A stretch of DNA of 8,506 nucleotides from an uncultured Saprospiraceae bacterium (GTDB lineage Bacteria; Bacteroidota; Bacteroidia; Chitinophagales; Saprospiraceae): positions 1 through 8,506 of the forward strand of contig CALMIT010000695.1 of assembly GCA_937864255.1 (NCBI GenBank), read 5' to 3'. The notes beneath the pieces were generated by a model. The model was not told where the DNA came from. It did not search any database and saw only the letters and a program-made list of their open reading frames with translations. Shown piece after piece: positions 1-5,581 of the stretch (within the stretch, counting starts at the first letter, position 1; the number at the start of each line of letters is the position of its first letter). The position numbers and the translations under genes were made by a program.

Positions 1-589
1 CGCCCACCGCAAAAGGGGGCACATTCGTGTTGTTCGGGTCGCAGTCCCAGGCTTCAAACTGATAATTTCTGCTGTAAAAATAAGATCTGCCTCCGGCTCC
101 GATGTCGAAGATAGCCATATCGTTGCCCGGATTCGAATTCACGGAATTTGGCAGGCGGTTGAAAAGATCTTTTGCATTATCTATCAAAAACAAAGTGTCG
201 GGACAATTCCCGTTCTTTTTGAATTTGAAAAGCAGCGTTTCCGAGGTGGAAGAATAGCGGATGGGCGGCGTATCTGCTGAAAATCCGAAAGAAATGTAAT
301 CGCGGAAAGGATTTTCGGCGGGGCCGTTGGCTCTCGAATTCATGAGCCACAAACCCGCTACGGAAGTCAGATCGTTGGGTGCGAGTACAAAACCCCTGGG
401 TGCTACCACGGTCACTTGCCCGGAGCCGGTAATGGTATTCTGACTTGGATGGATGGTGGCGTCGGGTCTGATGTAAACTCCCCAGGATTTTTCGTCAGTG
501 AGGTATTTTATGGACATTTCCATTTGCCCGAAAGCGCAGGATAAGCTAAAAAAAGAATAAACAACGACGAGTAGGCGGTGTTTTTTCAT
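1..589 (-). CDS. Secreted Bacteroidota surface protein, N-terminal part (3' end outside window)
   Basis: Reading leftward from an ATG at 587-589, an uninterrupted frame of 196 codons reaches the window edge, so only the N-terminus is visible. It begins with a Sec signal peptide: MKKHR, then a hydrophobic stretch (residues 6-18), then AFG|Q, which gives predicted type I cleavage after Gly21 and a mature N-terminal Gln22. That is common for exported Bacteroidota proteins. Cys18 is not in a good lipobox (SLSC), so I do not call a lipoprotein. The mature part is beta-rich and includes TITGSGQVTVVAP, ENPFRDYISFGF, ETLLFKF, LPNSVNSNPGND and a late YQFEAWDCDP. From memory this resembles the N-terminal module of large Saprospirales secreted proteins that continue into repeats and a T9SS sorting domain. 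That family link and the T9SS tail are inference. Function is unknown; adhesion or matrix is a guess. It is probably transcribed from the gap at 590-744. Confidence 0.8.
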   Translation of the reverse strand, partial: MKKHRLLVVVYSFFSLSCAFGQMEMSIKYLTDEKSWGVYIRPDATIHPSQNTITGSGQVTVVAPRGFVLAPNDLTSVAGLWLMNSRANGPAENPFRDYISFGFSADTPPIRYSSTSETLLFKFKKNGNCPDTLFLIDNAKDLFNRLPNSVNSNPGNDMAIFDIGAGGRSYFYSRNYQFEAWDCDPNNTNVPPFAVG

Positions 590-609
590 AGTTTGAAATT
601 TGAGCGTTA

Positions 610-641
610 CAAAAAATTGACTGAAACAAGTGGGGAGCAAT
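610..641 (-). promoter_or_regulatory. Weak candidate Bacteroidota promoter for the leftmost secreted protein
   Basis: On the minus strand, ATTG (641-638) is followed after 20 nt by ATTTTTTG (617-610). This partly matches the Bacteroidota sigma pattern TTTG-N19/20-TAnnTTTG: the final TTTG of the -7 box matches and the TA does not. It would leave a short A/T-rich leader before the ATG at 589. It lies among the phased G-tracts. The match is imperfect and untested. Confidence 0.22.
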
Positions 642-682
642 AAACGGGGGAAGACAAAAGGGGAGGTGCTTTCGGGAGGGGG
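632..682 (+). repeat. Phased G-tracts, possible long-loop G-quadruplex
   Basis: G-runs start at 632 (4 G), 646 (5 G), 660 (4 G) and 674 (3 G, then A and a further 5 G to 682). The first four starts are exactly 14 nt apart. The intervening bases are A-rich and not conserved, so this is a spacing pattern and not a clear tandem repeat. Loops of about 9-11 nt are longer than the usual 1-7 nt for a stable quadruplex. The G-rich strand is the template strand for the leftward secreted-protein gene, and the C-rich strand would be in or near its promoter or leader. The tracts and spacing are seen directly; any function is inference. Confidence 0.4.
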
Positions 683-744
683 ACAAATTCCATACCGAAA
701 TTTACACGACGGCAGTTTTTACGGGAATTGCGAAAAAATTAAAA

Positions 745-1338
745 CTATTGGGTATTCGCGTTCAGCCAGTTTTTTATCAGGGTCTGACCGGCGGGAGTCA
801 GGTAACTTTCCGGATGAAACTGGATGCCCTGAACATCCCAAACCCGGTGCGCAATACCCATGATCAGACCTTCCTCGCTGCGTGCGCTCACATACAAAGA
901 GGCTGGAAAATTGTCAGGCGATACCGCCCATGAGTGATAAACGCCCGCATCAAAACCCGTCTCCAAACCGCGAAAAAGACGACAGGCGGGATCAAAATAC
1001 GTCACTCGCCGGCTGATGCCGTGTACTACGTCGCCGATGTGAAACAGCTTTCCGCCAAAAAACTCTCCGATAGCCTGGTGTCCGAGACAAACGCCGAGAA
1101 TGCTTTTGGAATCCGCGAAATTTTCTAAAATTTCATACATCACCGGCGCTTTGGCGGGCAAATCGGGGCCGGGCGAAAAAACGATTTTTTCAAAATGCCG
1201 AACCTGCTCCAGGCTGACCTGATCTTTTTTTACAACAGCCAAATCCGCCGCGCCGGCCTCTTCGAGCAACTGCGCGAGGTTGAAAGTGAAAGAGTCATAA
1301 TTGTCAATAATTAAAACCTTACTTTGCGGCTGTTTCAA
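745..1338 (-). CDS. pabA: Aminodeoxychorismate synthase component II (glutamine amidotransferase)
   Basis: This is a class I glutamine amidotransferase. It releases ammonia from glutamine and passes it to PabB for synthesis of 4-amino-4-deoxychorismate in the cytoplasm. The 197 residues match the usual single-domain length. Motifs in order: IDNYDSFTFNL (11-21), FSPGPDLP (54-61), the nucleophile motif GVCLGHQ with Cys84, and GIQFHPES with His175 and Glu177, completing the Cys-His-Glu triad. PabA and TrpG belong to one family and cannot be separated by these motifs. I choose PabA because the divergent neighbours are pabB and a pabC-like gene, with no trp genes visible. It could serve both pathways. 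The start is unusual: after the upstream in-frame stop (1360-1362) the only usual initiation codon before the conserved IDNYDSF is TTG at 1336-1338. A rarer ATT start cannot be excluded. Confidence 0.93.
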   Translation of the reverse strand: MKQPQSKVLIIDNYDSFTFNLAQLLEEAGAADLAVVKKDQVSLEQVRHFEKIVFSPGPDLPAKAPVMYEILENFADSKSILGVCLGHQAIGEFFGGKLFHIGDVVHGISRRVTYFDPACRLFRGLETGFDAGVYHSWAVSPDNFPASLYVSARSEEGLIMGIAHRVWDVQGIQFHPESYLTPAGQTLIKNWLNANTQ

Positions 1339-1341
1339 GCA

Positions 1342-1379
1342 AAAAGATTTTTGTCGGTTTCAAAAAATAGAAATCTTTT
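1342..1379. repeat. Perfect 9-bp inverted repeat in the pabA/pabB divergent region
   Basis: AAAAGATTT (1342-1350) and its exact reverse complement AAATCTTTT (1371-1379) are separated by 20 nt. The arms coincide with both boxes of the candidate pabB promoter, and the left arm ends three bases before the pabA TTG start. Two readings are possible. It may be an operator for a dimeric regulator controlling both directions. Or it may be an RNA stem in the pabA leader close to its start codon. The DNA is A/T-rich, so chance symmetry is also possible. Confidence 0.5.
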
Positions 1380-1380
1380 G
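1350..1380 (+). promoter_or_regulatory. Candidate Bacteroidota-type promoter for pabB-pabC
   Basis: TTTG at 1350-1353 is followed by exactly 19 nt and then ATCTTTTG at 1373-1380. The Bacteroidota consensus is TTTG-N19-TAnnTTTG, so only the TA of the -7 box is swapped to AT. Transcription would start near 1387, leaving a leader of about 35 nt before the ATG at 1423. The position in the divergent gap supports the call. No start-site data are available. Confidence 0.4.
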
Positions 1381-1422
1381 AAAAGTGATTTTCCAAAAAC
1401 GAGTGCAAATGTAGTCAAAGAG

Positions 1423-2436
1423 ATGAACCGGCTCGGCAGGAAACGCGAACCGTTCTTTTTCCTCCTTGATTTTTTGATACGCAAACCTGTGGTCGTTCCG
1501 CTCAAAAACTGGAACACGCGATTGGGCGTATTTCGTTTCGGAGATTTTGCTTCGCCCGGCCAGACTTTCCCGCCGCCGCCCGCTACTTTCTTTTTTGAAA
1601 AAAATCCGCTGCCCATTGAAGCCTACGCCGCCATTTTTGAAAAAGTAAAAACCGAAATTTTATACGGCAATTCTTACCTGCTCAACCTCACGCAGCCGAC
1701 GCCGGTGGCGAGCAATCTTACGCTGGAAAATATTTTTGCGGAAAGCGAGGCTCCTTTCAAATTGTTGTGGGAAAACGAGTTTGTGGTCTTTTCGCCGGAG
1801 CGCTTTGTACGGCTCGAAGGCAGCCGGATTTTTGCGCACCCGATGAAAGGCACCATCAGCGCCGGGGTGGAAAATGCGGCGGAAAAAATACTCGGCGACT
1901 ATAAAGAAAAAGCCGAGCATTACACCATCGTGGATTTGATAAGAAACGACCTGAATATGGTCGCCAAAAAAGTGCGGGTGCAGCGATTCAGGTACCTGAG
2001 CGAGGTGGAAACGCATCGCGGAAAACTGCTCCAGGTCAGTTCTGAAATCGCCGGCGATTTGCCCGACAACTGGCGTGAAAAAATCGGCGATTTGTTGTTT
2101 TCGCTCCTGCCGGCCGGCTCGATAAGCGGCGCACCGAAACAAAAAACAATTGAGATAATTTTAAACGCCGAGGGCTACGAGCGCGGCTACTACACCGGCG
2201 TTTTTGGCTTTTTCGACGGCGAGATGCTGGACAGCGCCGTATGTATCCGTTTTATCGAAAACCAGAACGGAAAATTGGTGTTCAAAAGCGGCGGCGGCAT
2301 CACCGCCCTCTCTGATTTGCAAACCGAATATCAGGAACTGATCGATAAAGTTTATGTGCCGATTAATCGAAACCATACGCATCTGCACAGGCCAAGCGCA
2401 GCAACTACGCTGGCATCAAAGTCGCCTGGAAAATAG
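1423..2436 (+). CDS. pabB: Aminodeoxychorismate synthase component I
   Basis: This is the chorismate-binding subunit. It aminates chorismate at C4 with ammonia from PabA to give 4-amino-4-deoxychorismate, the first step towards 4-aminobenzoate and folate. Numbering is from the ATG at 1423 (337 residues). PMKGT (140-144) carries the lysine that marks PabB; anthranilate synthase usually has alanine there. Further motifs are VDLIRNDL, SGAPKQKT (235-242), the GVFGFFDG region and GGGIT (290-294), all expected of chorismate-utilising enzymes. I chose ATG 1423 because the N-terminus then reads MNRLGRKREPFFFLLDF, a plausible family start. An upstream in-frame TTG at 1324 would add 33 unconserved, basic residues and overlap pabA. 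Family-like sequence stops at KVYVP (residue 313); the last 24 residues are a tail that overlaps pabC in another frame. E. coli PabB is longer, but compact forms are common in this phylum. Confidence 0.92.
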   Translation: MNRLGRKREPFFFLLDFLIRKPVVVPLKNWNTRLGVFRFGDFASPGQTFPPPPATFFFEKNPLPIEAYAAIFEKVKTEILYGNSYLLNLTQPTPVASNLTLENIFAESEAPFKLLWENEFVVFSPERFVRLEGSRIFAHPMKGTISAGVENAAEKILGDYKEKAEHYTIVDLIRNDLNMVAKKVRVQRFRYLSEVETHRGKLLQVSSEIAGDLPDNWREKIGDLLFSLLPAGSISGAPKQKTIEIILNAEGYERGYYTGVFGFFDGEMLDSAVCIRFIENQNGKLVFKSGGGITALSDLQTEYQELIDKVYVPINRNHTHLHRPSAATTLASKSPGK

Positions 2437-2950
2437 CTTGCGCTTTTTTTGGCCGGAGGCAGAAATGATTGATTTGCAGTCAATTATAAAAATTCCTGAT
2501 TTCGCCCAAAAGGGCGTTTTCAAATGCAGAGTCGTTTACGGCGCAACTGTCGAATCGGTAACATTTTCAGCTTATCGCAAAAAAATCATTAACAAACTTG
2601 TGCTGAAAGAAGCGCCCGGACTGGATTACGACCACAAATATGCCGACAGGAGCGGCATCGAAATTTTGCAAAAAAACCTGCCCCGCCGCACGGAAATTCT
2701 GATTACCAAAAATCATCTCATTACCGACGCTTCTTACGCCAACGTCGCTTTTTTTGACGGCGAAAAATGGCTGACGCCGGCACAGCCCCTGCTGCACGGC
2801 ACCTGCCGCGCGCATCTGATCGCCGAAGGAAAAATCGCGCGCGCCGAAATTCATAAAAATGACCTGCATCTTTTCAAAAAAATCCGCCTTTTTAATGCCA
2901 TGACGGATTGGAAAAATGCCTGGGAGCTTGATGCTTTTTCCGCATTTTAA
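2354..2950 (+). CDS. pabC: Compact class IV aminotransferase, probable 4-amino-4-deoxychorismate lyase
   Basis: This is a PLP-dependent fold-type IV protein, expected to split 4-amino-4-deoxychorismate into 4-aminobenzoate and pyruvate. The 198 residues include LIETIRI (4-10), HQSRLENS (21-28), HKYADRS with Lys95 as the likely PLP lysine, ITDASYANVAFFDG (123-136) with Asp125 where the family usually has Glu contacting the PLP ring nitrogen, LLHGTCRAHL (147-156, phosphate-binding region) and FNAM (180-183). It is much shorter than E. coli PabC (269 residues), lacking most of the N-terminal lobe. Small homologues beside pabB are, to my knowledge, normal in Bacteroidota. The ATG at 2354 lies inside pabB, 83 nt before its stop and in a different frame. 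Conserved residues begin immediately, so this start is needed, and the genes are probably translationally coupled. Branched-chain or D-amino-acid aminotransferase activity is an alternative, but the context favours PabC. Confidence 0.85.
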   Translation: MCRLIETIRICTGQAQQLRWHQSRLENSLRFFWPEAEMIDLQSIIKIPDFAQKGVFKCRVVYGATVESVTFSAYRKKIINKLVLKEAPGLDYDHKYADRSGIEILQKNLPRRTEILITKNHLITDASYANVAFFDGEKWLTPAQPLLHGTCRAHLIAEGKIARAEIHKNDLHLFKKIRLFNAMTDWKNAWELDAFSAF

Positions 2951-3061
2951 AAAATTAAAATACCGACTTTCTGGTAAGAAGCCTGCTGGAGGGATTGCTA
3001 CCTTTGCCCTCTCTGCCCCTCGCCCCTTTCGGGGAAATTTGATCTCACTCCCTGGTCTCAC

Positions 3062-3096
3062 TTTGCTGAATCATTTTTTCTAAAAATCTACCTTTC
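3062..3096 (+). promoter_or_regulatory. Weak candidate promoter upstream of the T9SS cargo gene
   Basis: TTTG at 3062-3065 is followed after 23 nt by TACCTTTC (3089-3096), which matches TAnnTTTG except for the last base. The spacing is longer than the usual 19-21 nt, so this is tentative. It would start the transcript near 3103 and place the hairpin at 3102-3115 at the 5' end of the mRNA. Confidence 0.22.
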
Positions 3097-3101
3097 GATG
3101 A

Positions 3102-3115
3102 CGGGCGAAGGCCCG
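3102..3115 (+). other. Small GC hairpin in the leader of the T9SS cargo gene
   Basis: CGGGC (3102-3106), loop GAAG, and GCCCG (3111-3115) form a perfect five-pair stem. The next 14 nt, AAAAAACAAAAACG, lead straight to the ATG at 3130 and are unstructured and A-rich, typical of Bacteroidota leaders lacking a Shine-Dalgarno sequence. A 5' stabilising stem or a translation-tuning element is possible. It is not a terminator for rightward transcription, because A's and not T's follow it. Confidence 0.4.
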
Positions 3116-3129
3116 AAAAAACAAAAACG

Positions 3130-5478
3130 ATGAATAAAAATCCGAACGATTCGATCATTCGAATCACTTCCGGCATTCGCATGCGTTTCTGCGCTATGTT
3201 GCTAATGCTGGGCTGCCTGACCAAACTTGCCGCAGCCGTAGATCTGGGATTCACGCTCACAGCAAATCCTGCAAACCCGGCCATTTACACCAACACCACC
3301 ATCACCCTTGAAGTGCAAAATCAAGGCGCGACCGGCGGCAGCAACATCCACATAAAAATGGCTTTGCCGCAAAATTTAGCCTTCGTCGGCCAAACCGTCT
3401 CAAAAGGAACTTACGACAGTTGGTCGGGTAACTGGACGATTCCCGCGCTGGCAGCAAATGAAAAAGCAAGCATAAATCTTATTCCCACCACGCTCACCGC
3501 CGATCCGGTCGTATTAAACGCGCAGTTGACAGATTCACAGCCCTCGGATGAAAATACGGCTAACAACTCCGCCAGCTTTACGCTGAATGACTCGGGCGCC
3601 GGCGTGACTTTGCCAGACCTCGTCGTGCAATCGGTCAATAACGCCGCTAGTGCGAATCCCGGCGACAGCATTTTGATCAGCGCAGTTATCAAAAATACCG
3701 GGACGGCGGGCGCAGGAGCTTCCGACGCCGAAATTTTTATTTCGATAGACAACCAGCCGGGCGCCGATGACTTGTCCCTGGGAACATTGCCGGTGAAAAG
3801 CCTGGCTGTAAACGAAGCAGTGAGCCTGCAAAAAAAAGTAAAACTGCCCGCCGGCCTGCCTCCCGGAAATTATTTCATCCTCGTGGAAGCAGATGCGGGG
3901 CAGGTTGTTTTGGAAAAAAATGAGGTCAATAACTTCGCCCTTGCAAACATTACCCTGCTGGGCAGCAGCACTCCCTCGAATGGCAGCGACCTCGAACTTT
4001 CCATGAATGTCAGCAATTCCAACCCTTTCATTTTTACCAATGTGACCGTTTTTTTAAAAATAAAAAACAACGGCACATCGGCTGCCAGCGGCATAAAAGT
4101 GAACTTCGGACTGCCGAGCGGACTGGCATTCACCACGCAGGTAGTGCCATCGGGTACCAGTTATAATTTTTGGGAAGGTCTTTGGACGATTCCCGCTCTC
4201 GCCCCGGGGCAGGAAAAAGAATTGCAGGTTGTGCTGTTTACGCTCGGAACTTCGCCCATCACTTTTTTTGCCCAGGTGACGGCTTGCACGCAAAACGACA
4301 ATGACTCGACGCCAAACAACAATCCCCCCGGTACGCCCGCCGAGGACGACGAAGCCGGTCTCACCATAAATGCCGGCGCAGCGGGCGGCGCTTTGCCCGA
4401 TTTGATAGTCGGTATCGTGACGGTGGAGCCGCAAATCAGCCCGGGCGATTTTCTTTCTTTCGATATAAAAGCCCGGAACGTGGGCAGCGGAAATGCCGGC
4501 GCTCACAAATTGAAATACTACCTTTCTGCCGATAATACATTGAGTGCCAATGATTTGATGATTGGTTTTGAAGATTTTTCAGGTATCGGCGCCAATAATT
4601 TTATACCGGTCAATAAAGCCGTACAAATACCGGTTGCGGTGACGCCGGGAGCTTATTTTCTGATTTTCAAAGCGGATGCCGACGGCCAGATTGCCGAAAC
4701 CAATGAGAGCAATAACCTGAACACAAAACAGGTGCAGGTGACTTCGGACGGCGGTGGGCTGCACAGCATTGATCTTGAATTGTCCATGACGGCTACGCCG
4801 GCCACTTTTCAAATTTATAATTATGTGAATTTTAAGCTCACCTTAGAAAACAGAGGCCCGGACGAGGCCACTTTTATATCCGTAAAATTTCCGGTACCAC
4901 AGGGTTTAGCTTATGACAGTAAAATAGTAGGCAGCGGTACTTACAATCAGTTTACCGAAAAATGGGACATTCCTTCTTTGCCCTCCGGCGCTTCGGTCGA
5001 AATGGAGCTGAAGCTGTTCACCCTGCAAAATGTAGCTTACGCGGCTTTTGCGCAGGTGGTACTGGTGAGCCAGATAGACAGCGACTCTTCGCCCGATAAT
5101 AATGCAGGCACGACGCCCGTCGAGGATGATGAGGCGGCTTTCACGATTCACCCGCAAAACATCGCGCCGCGCAGTAGTGCGGACGATTTTGAGAAAGAAA
5201 CGTCGGCGCTGACGGGCAAAACTTTTTCGGTTTATAAAGTTTATCCGAATCCGGCGCGTGATTACGTCAATGTGATTTTCTTTTCGAAAAAAGAGACGCT
5301 GGATTTTATCATTTTCAACCAAAACGGACAGGCAGTAAAAACCGGAAAAATTTACGACGCCGTTGGATTGCAGGAGCGCACTTTTGAAATCAGCGAACTT
5401 CCGACCGGCAATTATTATATCTTTTTTCCGACCGGCTCACGACCGTCGCCCGTTCATTTTACCAAAATCGGTTTTTAA
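3130..5478 (+). CDS. Secreted CARDB/DUF11 repeat protein with T9SS sorting domain
   Basis: This is a predicted cell-surface or extracellular protein of 782 residues. A signal peptide ends at LAAA|VDL (cleavage after Ala36). The ATG at 3130 gives a 17-residue extension before Met18 (3181), which alone would start a normal signal peptide, so either start is possible. Mature domains alternate: DUF11-like (38-155), CARDB-like (161-276), DUF11-like (287-416), CARDB-like (422-537), DUF11-like (548-676). DUF11 copies share W-x-IP-x-L and, in the last two, a DS-x-P-x-NN...EDDEA ending. CARDB copies start LPDL and end in an E-x-NE-x-NN motif. Residues 701-782 are a T9SS type A sorting domain (VYPNPARDYVNV, FNQNGQAV, LPTGNYYIFF), which directs export through the outer membrane and cell-surface attachment or release. 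These Ig-like folds usually act as spacers or adhesive stalks; no catalytic domain is visible. It is probably monocistronic: a 179-nt gap lies upstream and a terminator follows. Confidence 0.9.
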   Translation: MNKNPNDSIIRITSGIRMRFCAMLLMLGCLTKLAAAVDLGFTLTANPANPAIYTNTTITLEVQNQGATGGSNIHIKMALPQNLAFVGQTVSKGTYDSWSGNWTIPALAANEKASINLIPTTLTADPVVLNAQLTDSQPSDENTANNSASFTLNDSGAGVTLPDLVVQSVNNAASANPGDSILISAVIKNTGTAGAGASDAEIFISIDNQPGADDLSLGTLPVKSLAVNEAVSLQKKVKLPAGLPPGNYFILVEADAGQVVLEKNEVNNFALANITLLGSSTPSNGSDLELSMNVSNSNPFIFTNVTVFLKIKNNGTSAASGIKVNFGLPSGLAFTTQVVPSGTSYNFWEGLWTIPALAPGQEKELQVVLFTLGTSPITFFAQVTACTQNDNDSTPNNNPPGTPAEDDEAGLTINAGAAGGALPDLIVGIVTVEPQISPGDFLSFDIKARNVGSGNAGAHKLKYYLSADNTLSANDLMIGFEDFSGIGANNFIPVNKAVQIPVAVTPGAYFLIFKADADGQIAETNESNNLNTKQVQVTSDGGGLHSIDLELSMTATPATFQIYNYVNFKLTLENRGPDEATFISVKFPVPQGLAYDSKIVGSGTYNQFTEKWDIPSLPSGASVEMELKLFTLQNVAYAAFAQVVLVSQIDSDSSPDNNAGTTPVEDDEAAFTIHPQNIAPRSSADDFEKETSALTGKTFSVYKVYPNPARDYVNVIFFSKKETLDFIIFNQNGQAVKTGKIYDAVGLQERTFEISELPTGNYYIFFPTGSRPSPVHFTKIGF

Positions 5479-5502
5479 AAAAATAAGTCCCACACGAGTA
5501 TG

Positions 5503-5545
5503 GAAGCCCTGTAAGCGCGGGGCTTCTTCATTTTATTTCATTTTC
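5503..5545 (+). terminator. Rho-independent terminator after the T9SS cargo gene
   Basis: GAAGCCC (5503-5509) pairs perfectly with GGGCTTC (5520-5526) across a 10-nt loop. The T-rich run TTCATTTTATTTCATTTTC follows. It sits 25 nt after the TAA at 5476-5478 and before the next start at 5582, so it should separate the cargo gene from the dehydrogenase. Confidence 0.7.
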
Positions 5546-5581
5546 TTTGCCCCGCATTTTCTAATTGAAATTTTTAAAATC

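Noticed and set aside
688..707. Possible leftward terminator after pabA (AAATTTC/GGAATTT stem)
   Set aside because: The stem is A/T-rich with a G-U pair and is followed by C's and not T's, so it does not qualify. No clear pabA terminator was found.
630..863. Small rightward open frame across the G-rich gap and the pabA 3' end
   Set aside because: Much of it is antisense to conserved PabA sequence, the composition is low-complexity, and there is no plausible homology.
1324..1422. Upstream TTG start for pabB adding 33 residues
   Set aside because: The extra residues are unconserved, basic and phenylalanine-rich, they cover the candidate promoter and overlap pabA. The ATG at 1423 begins family-like sequence.
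1660..2142. 160-codon open frame antisense to pabB
   Set aside because: It mirrors conserved PabB codons and has no motif or leader of its own.
745..2436. Anthranilate synthase TrpG/TrpE instead of PabA/PabB
   Set aside because: The chorismate-binding subunit has PMKGT (lysine marks PabB) and is followed by a PabC-like gene; no trp genes are present.
2988..3034. Hairpins GAGGG/CCCTC (2989-3011) and CCCC-TTTC-GGGG (3023-3034) as a pabC terminator
   Set aside because: The stems are short (4-5 pairs) and neither is followed by a T-run. The 179-nt gap to the cargo gene otherwise shows only a pyrimidine-rich patch and a 7-bp direct repeat TCTCACT (3043-3049, 3056-3062).
5363..5581. 73-codon N-terminal extension of the 3-hydroxyacyl-CoA dehydrogenase
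   Set aside because: It runs through the end of the T9SS cargo gene and through its terminator; the Rossmann fold starts directly at the ATG at 5582.
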